A DNA stretch of 64,000 bases from assembly GCF_020740795.1 (NCBI RefSeq), contig NC_067286.1, forward strand, positions 16,062,350 to 16,126,349, in the 5' to 3' direction. Each line of letters opens with the position of its first letter. Within the stretch, counting starts at the first letter, position 1. The notes under the pieces were generated by a model, which was not told where the DNA came from, did not search any database, and worked only from the letters and a program-made list of their open reading frames with translations. The DNA comes from Apus apus (taxonomy: Eukaryota > Chordata > Aves > Apodiformes > Apodidae). A program made the translations under genes and the position numbers. Shown here one piece after another: positions 56,251 to 64,000 of the stretch.

Positions 56251-57294
56251 TCAGGATTCTTCCTCCTCCCCTTCATCATCTACTTTAGGTCGGAAATTTT
56301 TCCTGTTCTTCTTCTTACTGCTATGGAATCCAACTGTTTCCACCAATGGCTCTTCACCTGTACCACTAAAACTCGAACTAAGCTTACCTTCTGTATTCAA
56401 GTCCCTCACCATCATGCACTCCTCCTCCTCCTCTGCTGCCTTTCCACTTCCACTACCTAAATGACCCAGCTCTACCTTATCGTCCTCCCTCAAGTCATCT
56501 CTCTTCTTAAGAGATTTTGCTTTCAGATCTGTTTTCGTATGTTTCTTATCATCCTCTCCTGATGATGTTTTCTTTTCCAGTCCATCAACACCCCTTTTTA
56601 TTGGTTTGGTGAATACAATCCTCCCGGCTCCACAGCTGGAAGGGTCCTGGTTGAAATATGGGATGTAGCTATCTTGGGCAGCTGAGCTTTGTTCCTCCCC
56701 TCTTTTCTTCAAACCCTCTAGAAACTCCATGGCCACTGCCCTGTTAGTCTTGTCAGTAGACTCTGAAACTCCTTCTAGGCTGTATTTGGTCCAGCGCTCT
56801 GGGTGTGCCACATAGTCAGGTACTGCAGGAGAGGTTTTGGGAGCCAGCACTGGTTTGGCTTGCTTTCCCAGGTTTTCTGGAACCATGTTACTTGAAACTG
56901 TGGTTGGAGGCAATGGACGCTTAAACCTCCCATCAACAACATTATCTTCAGGCATTGAGGGCACAGACAACTTGGCTGCCTCCTCCAGGCAATCAAAAAT
57001 GCTCTGGCTACGGAGAGAGAACGTAGAACTCATGCCCCTCAGATGGAATGGCTGGACAGGAGATCTGTGACTGCTGTTTGAAGTGTCAGGGGTCTTCCCT
57101 GATCTGTAATCCCCATCGTCTACAGATGGCTCCTCAGGAGATATCGTATCAACTTCTGCTTCATCCGTTAACCCCAGATCATCAGAATCAGAATCACTGA
57201 GTGACACCGTGTCTGTGGGCAAAACTCCTTCATAGTCTGTGGCACCCCCAGCCACTATCCCTAGAAAGGGTTCACCTCCATCCTGATCTCCCAT
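56251..57294 (-). CDS. TSSC4: TSSC4, U5 snRNP assembly factor, single coding exon
   Basis: TSSC4 is a nuclear, largely disordered protein that works with PRPF8 and other U5 components during U5 and tri-snRNP assembly. This 347-residue frame shows the family landmarks in order: an N-terminal DTVSLSDSDSDD block (about 26-37), HLRGMSSTFSLRSQSIFDCLEE (about 84-105), the PDYVAHPERWTKYSLE motif (about 160-175), FNQDPSSCGAGRIVFTKP (about 211-228), a lysine-rich middle, and VETVGFHSSKKKNRKNFRP near the end. The human protein has a similar length. The ATG at 57294 is the only ATG upstream of these motifs and aligns with the human start; the frame stays open upstream without another ATG. A single coding exon behind non-coding leader exons is usual for the gene. 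It is convergent with TRPM5, as in mammals. Confidence 0.96.
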   Translation of the reverse strand: MGDQDGGEPFLGIVAGGATDYEGVLPTDTVSLSDSDSDDLGLTDEAEVDTISPEEPSVDDGDYRSGKTPDTSNSSHRSPVQPFHLRGMSSTFSLRSQSIFDCLEEAAKLSVPSMPEDNVVDGRFKRPLPPTTVSSNMVPENLGKQAKPVLAPKTSPAVPDYVAHPERWTKYSLEGVSESTDKTNRAVAMEFLEGLKKRGEEQSSAAQDSYIPYFNQDPSSCGAGRIVFTKPIKRGVDGLEKKTSSGEDDKKHTKTDLKAKSLKKRDDLREDDKVELGHLGSGSGKAAEEEEECMMVRDLNTEGKLSSSFSGTGEEPLVETVGFHSSKKKNRKNFRPKVDDEGEEEES

Positions 57295-59971
57295 CTTTGA
57301 GTTATCAGTCCAGGGAGGTCTTTGAAATAGGCCCAGGAAAAGCTGCAAATACAGTTTTCCTAATGTCCAGTGAGTTTAGTGCCTAGGATACAAAGAATGG
57401 TAAAAATTCAACAGTTAAGTAAGACTATAAGTCTGTACCATGCAAAATAATTATCACAATGTCACAGGTGGTTGTGCTTCAGGGATTCCTAAACAATTTT
57501 GCTTGAAATAAAAGCATTATTTGAGGAATGGCTGCACATTACTTACACAAGACTCAATACAAGACTATGAAGTAATTAAAACTAGTTTTGCACATCAAAT
57601 TTCATGTCAGGTTGCAGCAGGTCCAATTATTAAAAGATAATCATGAAGTTTTGGAGCAAATCTGAGCACCTCATAAATGTCTTACACATCTCCCAAGAGA
57701 AAGCAATGACCTCTCCAAATTACATCCTGCATTTATCATACTGTGCAAGTCCACAAAAACACATCCTACTAATTCAGTTTGTTCCAGCCATTACTACCCT
57801 TTACTGCGTTAGCCACTTTACCTCCTGTCCTAGTAATGATCACATTCTGCCTGTTATAAGGGGCACTACCACTGATGGAGATCATGGCAGAGAAGTCACA
57901 AAAATATCAGGGCTGTGGTTTCAGGATTGCTAAGTGACATAAAATACTAGCCCTACTCTGTCCTTGGCTTTAAGCTCTCATGTATTTATTTGATTCCTGG
58001 AACCACTCAATGAGCCAACTAAGAAACCAAACCCACCAGATTAAGAAAACTAATTGCATATGTTATGCTAGTGCACGGAAACAAGCCTGACTTCCAGTAG
58101 CAACTGGAATACCTGATTCCCTCTGCCACCTGCTTGAACTTGGCACCTTGCAGAACTGAGGTGGCTGACACTCACTCTGCCACTTGCTGGGCAATCAGAA
58201 ACAAGAGTTGGCAAACACAAGCTTCGGGTCAGCTCACAAGAATGTGAATTACAGACACAGTTCCAATATATTATGAGAATAAGCTCAGCTACCTAATTTT
58301 AAGTTCTTTTGAAACTATTCAGTTTCTGTCCAACAGACATGGAAAGCTTGTTAGTCACTCACTTTCTCTGGAGACTGAGTCAGCTTTGCCTCCTGAGGGT
58401 CAGTTAAAGCCACCGAAGATCTCAACACTTCCACCCTAGAAAACAAACATTCCCATAAAGATACTGGAAATGTAGTTTTTAAATGAGGTTTTAAAATAAT
58501 TCCTTCCCCCTGAATCATCCAAAGCTGCAGAACTGAGTTCTAAATCTGACACAAACTCACGCTAGTAGTCTGCAGATATTCCTGGATTTTTGGCAAAAGA
58601 ACACACAGCCTAATAAGGCAGGCACCACTATACTTGCTCAGTCTCCACATTCTCATTGCCAACCTTATTCTGTAGAACAGAGGAGAGGTTTTAAATAAAT
58701 AAAACTGCAACTTGGACATGCAGTAAAGCATCACAGTATGAACAGCATTAAATGCAGCTAAAAAGTATAAAATTCAGTTATGCATTGCAAGTACTAAATG
58801 GTGCAAAAAAAGATACCATAGATACCACATAGTTGTGTTTTCAAAGAAATGTCACATTCACTGTTAGGGCCTGATTTTCTTTGGACATTAAAACATGAAA
58901 CTTCTTAATAGTTCAACAGACCAAGTGCTGTGTTCCATGTAAAGTCTGGCTGTCTTTGACAAAAGATCTGATGAATGCTTTAGAAAACATCGCCCTCAGT
59001 GTAACCCCTAAATGGGAAATAATTACCTAAAAATCATCCTGCTTCATTTTATAACACATCCAAGTAAAGACTACAACCCAAACGAGACACTGAAGAGCAC
59101 AGCTGACAACTAAAACAGCTGTTTTCAGATGGCAGCGTTTTAAGTGTTCATCACAGGCTGTGAATCAGAGTATCTGTCTAAGGGGAGTTACACAGAGAGA
59201 AAAAATTTTGGTCCTAAGATGTTTTGGCCTGAACTGCATTGGAAGCAAAACATACTGACCCTTACAGCACACACCAGACAGACTCACGGGTTTATTAGGG
59301 TGACGTGATCACAGCACAACTCACAGGATGGTGTGTCTCTGCATGGGAAGGTCCCCATTAGACTCTTCCATCCTGGTCTTACACTAACAGGCTCTGTGCG
59401 TCCTCCTGCTGCCTGCGAGGGACACAGAGACCCCAGTCACTCCAAATCAAGGCCAAGAGTCTGCTCTCACGGCAAAGACAAAACTGCAGCAAAACCTACG
59501 GGGAGTACCCTGCTAACCCTACCACAGACCTTCGGAACGGCGCCCACAGAGGCTGCTGGGCCAAAAACGAGGGCAGCAGCCCTGGGGCCTGGCTCACACC
59601 TCCCCGGGGGCACCCCGCGCCGGGAACGGGCCCACGGCCTCGCCCAACATCACAGCTACAGCCCGCAGCCTCAGAGAGCCTGCCTGCCCGCACAGGGCCT
59701 CCCCTGGCCGGGACACAACGCCCCTACCCGCCCCGCAGGCCCCTGCACCGCCGGGGACCGACAACAAGGCCCCGCCGCCCTTCTCCCCGCGGCACAGGGG
59801 CGCTCGGAGCCCCCTCTCCGCCGCCACCCCCCGACTCCCGCTCAGCGCCGCGCACGGAGGCCGCTGGCGTAGTGCCAGCGCCGGGCAGGCGGCGGGAGCG
59901 GCGGGGAAGGGCGAGGGAGAGGCCGCACGGCCCGACACCCGCCGCGCAGCCCGCAGCCCCGTCCCTGCTCA
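57295..59971 (-). other. TSSC4: TSSC4 leader intron region
   Basis: Between the coding exon and the CpG island. It contains one candidate non-coding exon (58363-58435) and otherwise unique AT-rich DNA. A possible acceptor for the coding exon is TGTATTTGCAG just beyond 57344 on the minus strand. Confidence 0.5.
58363..58435 (-). other. TSSC4: candidate TSSC4 leader exon (73 nt)
   Basis: On the minus strand a good acceptor (TTTGTTTTCTAG) and a consensus donor (GTGAGTGA) bracket 73 bases. One frame is open for 24 codons (VEVLRSSVALTDPQEAK...) and would join in phase with the open frame ahead of the TSSC4 ATG. No ATG lies in it, so a 5' UTR exon is the simplest reading. Confidence 0.4.
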
Positions 59972-60075
59972 CCGCGGCCGCCGCGCCCGCCTCAGCCCGC
60001 CCCGCCCCCGCGCGGGGCGCGCTGGGATACCGAGTCCCTCCCGGCGGCCACGGGGCGGAGCGGCGCGGCGAAGAG

Positions 60076-60094
60076 ACTACAACTCCCAGCAGGC
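60076..60094 (+). promoter_or_regulatory. ZNF143/SBS-type motif 1
   Basis: ACTACAACTCCCAGCAGGC closely fits the known ZNF143 element ACTACAATTCCCAGCATGC. It lies about 100 bases upstream of the proposed leader-exon donor, so it may sit at the start of the TSSC4 transcript. Confidence 0.7.
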
Positions 60095-60149
60095 TAAGCG
60101 GCACGGACGGGGCGGAAAGAGGGCGGCACCCGCCCCGCCTCTCTCCTCT

Positions 60150-60172
60150 GAGCCCTGGGAGCTGTGGGCCCT
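60150..60172 (-). promoter_or_regulatory. ZNF143-type motif 2, degenerate, inverted
   Basis: Read on the minus strand the core is CCCACAGCTCCCAGGGCT, sharing ACAGCTCCCAG with motif 3 but lacking the ACTACA start. It is weaker than the other two. Confidence 0.4.
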
Positions 60173-60265
60173 GCGGAGGACATTTTGAGGGGAGAAGCGC
60201 AGGGATGACATCCCGGGCCTGCAGGGAAGCGGGGCCGGGGTCTCCCTTCCGCCGCCACGGGGAGG

Positions 60266-60284
60266 ACTACAGCTCCCAGAGAGC
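60266..60284 (+). promoter_or_regulatory. ZNF143/SBS-type motif 3
   Basis: ACTACAGCTCCCAGAGAGC fits the ZNF143 consensus in its first 14 bases. It is 190 bases from motif 1 in the same orientation and just upstream of a YY1-type site. Confidence 0.6.
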
Positions 60285-60302
60285 ACCGCGCCCCACGCTC
60301 GC

Positions 60303-60313
60303 CCGCCATTTTG
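60303..60313 (+). promoter_or_regulatory. YY1-type motif CCGCCATTTTG
   Basis: A good match to the YY1 element found close to CpG-island transcription starts. A weaker relative, GGACATTTTGAG, lies at 60178-60189. Confidence 0.5.
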
Positions 60314-60331
60314 AGCCTTTGAGGGGATGGA

Positions 60332-60356
60332 GGGGCCGGTTGGGGAGGGGCGGGGG
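60332..60356 (+). other. G-quadruplex-type motif in promoter
   Basis: GGGG, GGGG, GGGG and GGGGG are separated by loops of 6, 1 and 1 bases. It runs directly into the 13-bp minisatellite, whose units carry further G5 and C3 runs. Confidence 0.65.
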
Positions 60357-60419
60357 TCCTGCCCGGGGGTCCTGCCCGGGGGTCCTGCCCGGGGGTCCTG
60401 CCCGGGGGTCCTGCCCGGG
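60357..60419 (+). repeat. 13-bp GC-rich minisatellite, about 5 copies
   Basis: The unit TCCTGCCCGGGGG is repeated in near-perfect tandem at 60357, 60370, 60383, 60396 and 60409 (last copy partial). Each unit contains a CCCGGG palindrome. Copy number is probably variable. Confidence 0.95.
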
Positions 60420-63400
60420 CCTGCGCCGGGCTCTGCTGCTGCCGCCCGGGAATGGCAGCCCGGCCACACCTCGGGGTGCCCGGCCAGCCGTCTCTCCCTC
60501 AACAGTCTGGAAAATAATACCAAGCAGAGCTTTTTTCTCATCAGAAAAGCAAGGATATGCTAGCATGAACACTTCAGGGGATGTCTGGGTCATTGTTTTT
60601 TTGCTTTTTTTTTGTTACTGGTTGGTTAGCTCGGTTTTGGTTTGTGGTTGGTTTGGTTTTGGCCCGAGTTTTTTTATTTTATTTTATTTTTTAGTTTGTG
60701 TGTATTTACTTTCTAACTAGAAAACCCCAAGTCTAGCGGCATAAAACCATTCTCCACAAAATAAAAAGTTTCCATTTTCTGTCCCAGAAGAATATGTTCT
60801 GTGTGTGTGAAGTGGAATTCTGTCTGAAAATGGTGTCTTGGTGTCAGCCAAATACACCAATTTTCCCCCCTTCCCTTTCAGCAAAAATTTCAAATTTTCG
60901 GTGTAAATACATTTCTCAAGTGGCTTCAGCATTTAGCTGGTCTGCCCTACATTAAGGAAAAAAGAAAAGGCAAGGTTTGCTGGGCCAGCACGTGGCCCAG
61001 CAAGTTTGCAGAGCTCATCTTCACCTTTCCTCAGTCTCAGGCCCTCTTACTGTCTCGTGTGGCTTTGGGAATTTGTTGTTAAACTGAATTAATGCCTGCA
61101 GAGAGTCTGAGCCTTTAAAGGTTGTGCCTTTACCTCTTTGGACCACCCCACTCTGAGAGGCTTGCCATAGCCCTTGAGTATAAGCAAAGCTCCCCTGTGC
61201 CGCTGTTTTGCAACAAAAGAAGAAATTACCTTGTAGCCCCACCTGGTCTGGTTTTAGCGGCGCTGTGATTTCCTCCCCGCAGCACCCCAGGCCTGGCTGC
61301 GTCCCTGCTGTTTGCTGACGGGTGTGCTGGAGGTGAGGCTGCACCCTCCCAGGGAGACTTGCCCGGGTGGGTCGCGTCAGGCAGGGCCTCGCTGTGAATC
61401 ACCCGTAACATAAACTGCAGCCACTTTGTTGGCACCATCAGTTTTTAAATAATATGCTTTCACCTACCAGAATGTTGCTAACTACGGTAATTTATGAGAT
61501 GAGAACTGCATTTGGCAGCAATGGTAAGCTTAGTGCAAAATGTCTTCTGTCTGGCTGGAGTTGTGCTGTAGATTTAAAACAACGGCTCTAGAGGTGTTTC
61601 CCTCTTTAGTGATCCTGGTTTTCTAATGTATTCACATATGTTGGTACAGTCACAGACATTCAAACGATTGCCCAGTTGGAGGGAAGAAGAAAGGCCAACG
61701 AGTCCTCTAGTAGGTGAACAGGAATGGATAGGAGGGTAGTAAAGAGACAAAGGGAGCCAAGAACAAACCTCAGGTGAAGGCTACCAGTGCTGTGTAACAC
61801 TGTCTAGGGTGTAGGGGCACACCAGGAGAGAGCCTCTGAGGATACTAAGGAGCAGGCAGGAACATGGGGAGTAACCACTGGCATGCCCCAGTTTTGTAAA
61901 GCTGGAGACAAGCAGGGTACACCATGGACTGGTGCAAATAATGATGCTCTTCTGTTTGAACTCTGGTATGAATGCTAAATTCGGGGCAGAAGAGGGCTAC
62001 GCTACCTCGGCCATTTCTGTCACCTGTGGATGTGGACAAGCCTTCAGGGACAAGCCCCATTCCTCCATTTCCAGAGCCTACAAGTTTACTTTTTTTTTGC
62101 CTGAATGCCTTGCATGTTGATAACAAAGGTCACCTTCAGAAGCTGGCTGTACCCTTCTTCCTCCTTCCTGTTTTTTGCAGAAGATTTAGTATTGAGCATT
62201 GCAGAGGACTAGGGATGAGCTGCTTTTTCTCTGGTGGCTGAGGACCAGACAGTTTGCAGCGGTGGAGATGCTGGTGTCTTGGGAATTTCACTATTGCTTG
62301 GCGACAGCTGAAATGAAAATAATGAGTCAGACTCGGAAGATGAACAGATGGTAAAGTGTTTTGAGTTCAGTGGCATGAACTGAGGTAGCTTGAAGAGGGA
62401 TGGGGGACTGAAAAGCAGATCTGAGCTGCAGTGCAGAACATCATCCACACCCTGGGCTCCGAGGGGTTGGCTCCTTTGCAGAGATGGCCCCACACATCTG
62501 CAGGAAGCCAGTATATCCTTACGTGTGTGGGGGCAGAGTGTGCAAATACATACTAGTCTCAGCCCTGTGACTAGATGCCTAGTGTGCCTTTCTTGTAGAT
62601 AAATCTGTTGGTTTGCCCCCATCCGGTAACTTTCCGCTGCACACTGACAGGTTCCTGCTGCTTCCATGATCAGAGCCTGTGTAGGTGCCTGGCAGGGACT
62701 GCTGGCCCCTCTCCTTGTGGATATAGGAAAATGGGAGCTGATTCCCAAGCAGCCCCTCAGATCTTGCAAGCTAGAGTGACTGGATGCATTTTCACTATCT
62801 CCTGTGTCTGCAGCAAGTATGGAAGTTAGCCTGTTGTGACCACACTCAGCTAATGCTGGACCTCTTGAGGAGAGGTGAAAAGGGAAAGGTATGTTTTCCT
62901 GCAGGCAAAAAGCACAAAAAAACCAAACCAAACTAATCCACAGTAGTGACCTCTGTATCCTCCACTGGGAGAAGGCAGCCACGCCAAGCCAGAACAGGAA
63001 CAGGCTAAAGGAAATGATTCGAGTTGTCCTCTCCCATTTGCAGAAAGAAAAGCCTTGAAATCTCCCATGGGGTGAGTTTCCAAGATCCAGTGCTTGATAC
63101 CACCTCTCTTCTACACCAAGCTTCACTTACCTGTTTTATTTTGCTCTTGCATTTGGTCCTGGCTCACCTGTAAGCAAGTTTGATTTATTCAGTGCTGTTT
63201 GCCCACGTTGGTGCTTTCTCCCCCTAAGCTAACTATATAAAATTAGTTCCCCTGGAGTGATGCAGACAGGCTATGAAGGTCTTTATCAACTTGATTCTTC
63301 ATAACGTTATTGCCAGCCTGGAGAGGCCCTGTAGGGAGAGCTTGCAACCCTTTTTCTGTTGAAGACACAGCACATGTAGGAAGGAACTGAAGTAATTTCA

Positions 63401-64000
63401 AAAGCAAAACTCTGCAATTAACTCAAGTTTGAAAAAAAACCAGTTGGGGGTCTCTATTCATTTTGATTTAGCTACAGAATATTTGTACTAAAAACCCCTT
63501 CTACTAATTCTTATTTTTTGTTTTCCTATCATTGGCCCCAGTGTGCCAGACACAGCAGTAGTGAAGGGCTGAAAAAGGTTGTTGGGACCAGCTGAGGGCC
63601 TTGAAGTTAATATTAAGGAAAAAACCCCAACTAACACCACAAAACCCTAAAACACTCCAGACCTCTTGTTAAACATGGCCTGTAGGGAGCTTCATTAAGC
63701 AACACAACTTGGTAGCCAACACAGGGCTTTGCAGTTAACACCAGTAACCCTTGCTGGAGGAAATCTTACCAGTTTGGTTGGAGCTGGCAGGCAGGGTGTT
63801 GTGTGCACACTGTCTCACCTGACCTCACACCAGCACCTCGTCAGTACTCGGCAAAGCTGTCTTCTAACAAGGGAATGCCCTAGCAAAGCAGGGCCAAGAA
63901 ACACCATTTTATTAAAAGGCAGAAAAAGTGTGGTTAAACTCTAATTAGAAATGTTACTTGCAACCACTGGTACTTGAGCTGAGCAATCTAAATCAGTGGA
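60420..64000. other. right flank, no recognised gene
   Basis: It contains a T/G-rich tract with TTTATT units (about 60596-60692, minus-strand AATAAA copies), a GC-richer patch at 61240-61440 and a long minus-strand open frame (62209-63126). By synteny CD81 should lie further right; no tetraspanin-like exon was found here. Confidence 0.6.
62209..63126 (-). other. 306-codon minus-strand open frame, unassigned
   Basis: The frame is open for 306 codons counting the stop, but its first codon is GTG, not ATG. The first ATG is at 62667 and would give about 150 residues. I recognise no family. On the minus strand a perfect donor CAG|GTAAGTG (last exonic base 63131) lies at its 5' end and a strong acceptor CATTATTTTCATTTCAG (first exonic base 62307) inside it. 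Part of it may therefore be intron of a minus-strand transcript, with a terminal exon reading LSPSNSEIPKTPASPP. Chance is a fair alternative. Confidence 0.2.

Larger units (their letters stand above)
59510..60500. promoter_or_regulatory. TSSC4: CpG island promoter of TSSC4
   Basis: About 1 kb of very GC- and CpG-rich sequence, the only such block in the window, lies upstream of TSSC4. A minus-strand donor CGCG|GTGAGCAG has its last exonic base at 59972, which suggests a first leader exon ending there. Three ZNF143-type motifs and a YY1-type motif lie at 60076-60313. The long open frames on both strands here result from high GC content and are not protein-like. Confidence 0.75.

Noticed and set aside
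57294..57348. A TSSC4 start 18 codons upstream of 57294
   Set aside because: The upstream codon is TTG, not ATG, and the human protein aligns from the ATG at 57294.
59333..60720. Long overlapping open frames on both strands in the CpG island (up to 282 codons)
   Set aside because: The GC-rich sequence has few stop codons. The translations are Pro/Ala/Gly/Arg-rich, without domains, and exist on both strands at once.
60700..64000. Search for the 3' end of CD81, expected here by synteny
   Set aside because: No tetraspanin-like segment or CD81 C-terminus was found on the minus strand, so CD81 must lie beyond the right edge.
1..64000. CRISPR arrays, bacterial operons, tRNA or rRNA genes, full-length retroviral elements
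   Set aside because: None of the required structures is present. The window is vertebrate nuclear DNA, and its recognisable mobile DNA is CR1 LINE fragments only.

Overview
This is vertebrate genomic DNA, most likely from a bird. It carries ten recognisable CR1 LINE fragments of several subfamilies, and some still end in the avian-type ATTCTATGA-like 3' terminus. The unique sequence is AT-rich and intron-rich, with one CpG-island promoter. CR1 also occurs in crocodilians and turtles, so 'sauropsid, probably bird' is the safest statement; I cannot name the species.

Two protein-coding genes can be supported. The first is TRPM5, the Ca2+-activated monovalent cation channel of taste and tuft-type chemosensory cells. 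It lies on the + strand, and I rebuilt it here as 24 coding exons from 12906 to 52847. All exons have AG/GT borders and matching phases, and the sum is 3516 nt (1171 residues plus stop), close to the roughly 1165 residues of the human protein. No frameshift or premature stop was found. The second is TSSC4, a U5 snRNP assembly factor, on the - strand with one coding exon at 56251-57294. The two genes are convergent, about 3.4 kb apart from stop to stop. This is the arrangement known in mammals (KCNQ1 - TRPM5 - TSSC4 - CD81), so the left edge should lead to KCNQ1 and the right edge to CD81. Neither is visible here.

Layout: 1-12.7 kb is intergenic DNA with one CR1 and a pair of octamer motifs. 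12.9-52.85 kb is TRPM5, whose introns hold nine more CR1 fragments and many A/C-rich tracts. 52.85-56.25 kb holds the convergent 3' ends, with candidate polyadenylation signals on both strands. 56.25-60.1 kb is TSSC4 with a probable 5' leader. 59.5-60.5 kb is a CpG island with three ZNF143-type motifs, a YY1 motif, a G-quadruplex-like run and a 13-bp minisatellite. 60.5-64 kb holds no recognised gene, but has a long minus-strand open frame with splice-like signals.

No CRISPR array, operon, tRNA, rRNA or intact mobile element was seen. I found no radically new system. The best leads are regulatory: the ZNF143/YY1 cluster, the shared palindromic polyadenylation site, an inverted CR1 pair around the TRPM5 S6 exons, alternative TRPM5 C-termini, and the unexplained minus-strand frame near 62-63 kb. 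All homology statements rest on remembered family sequences, not on a database search.
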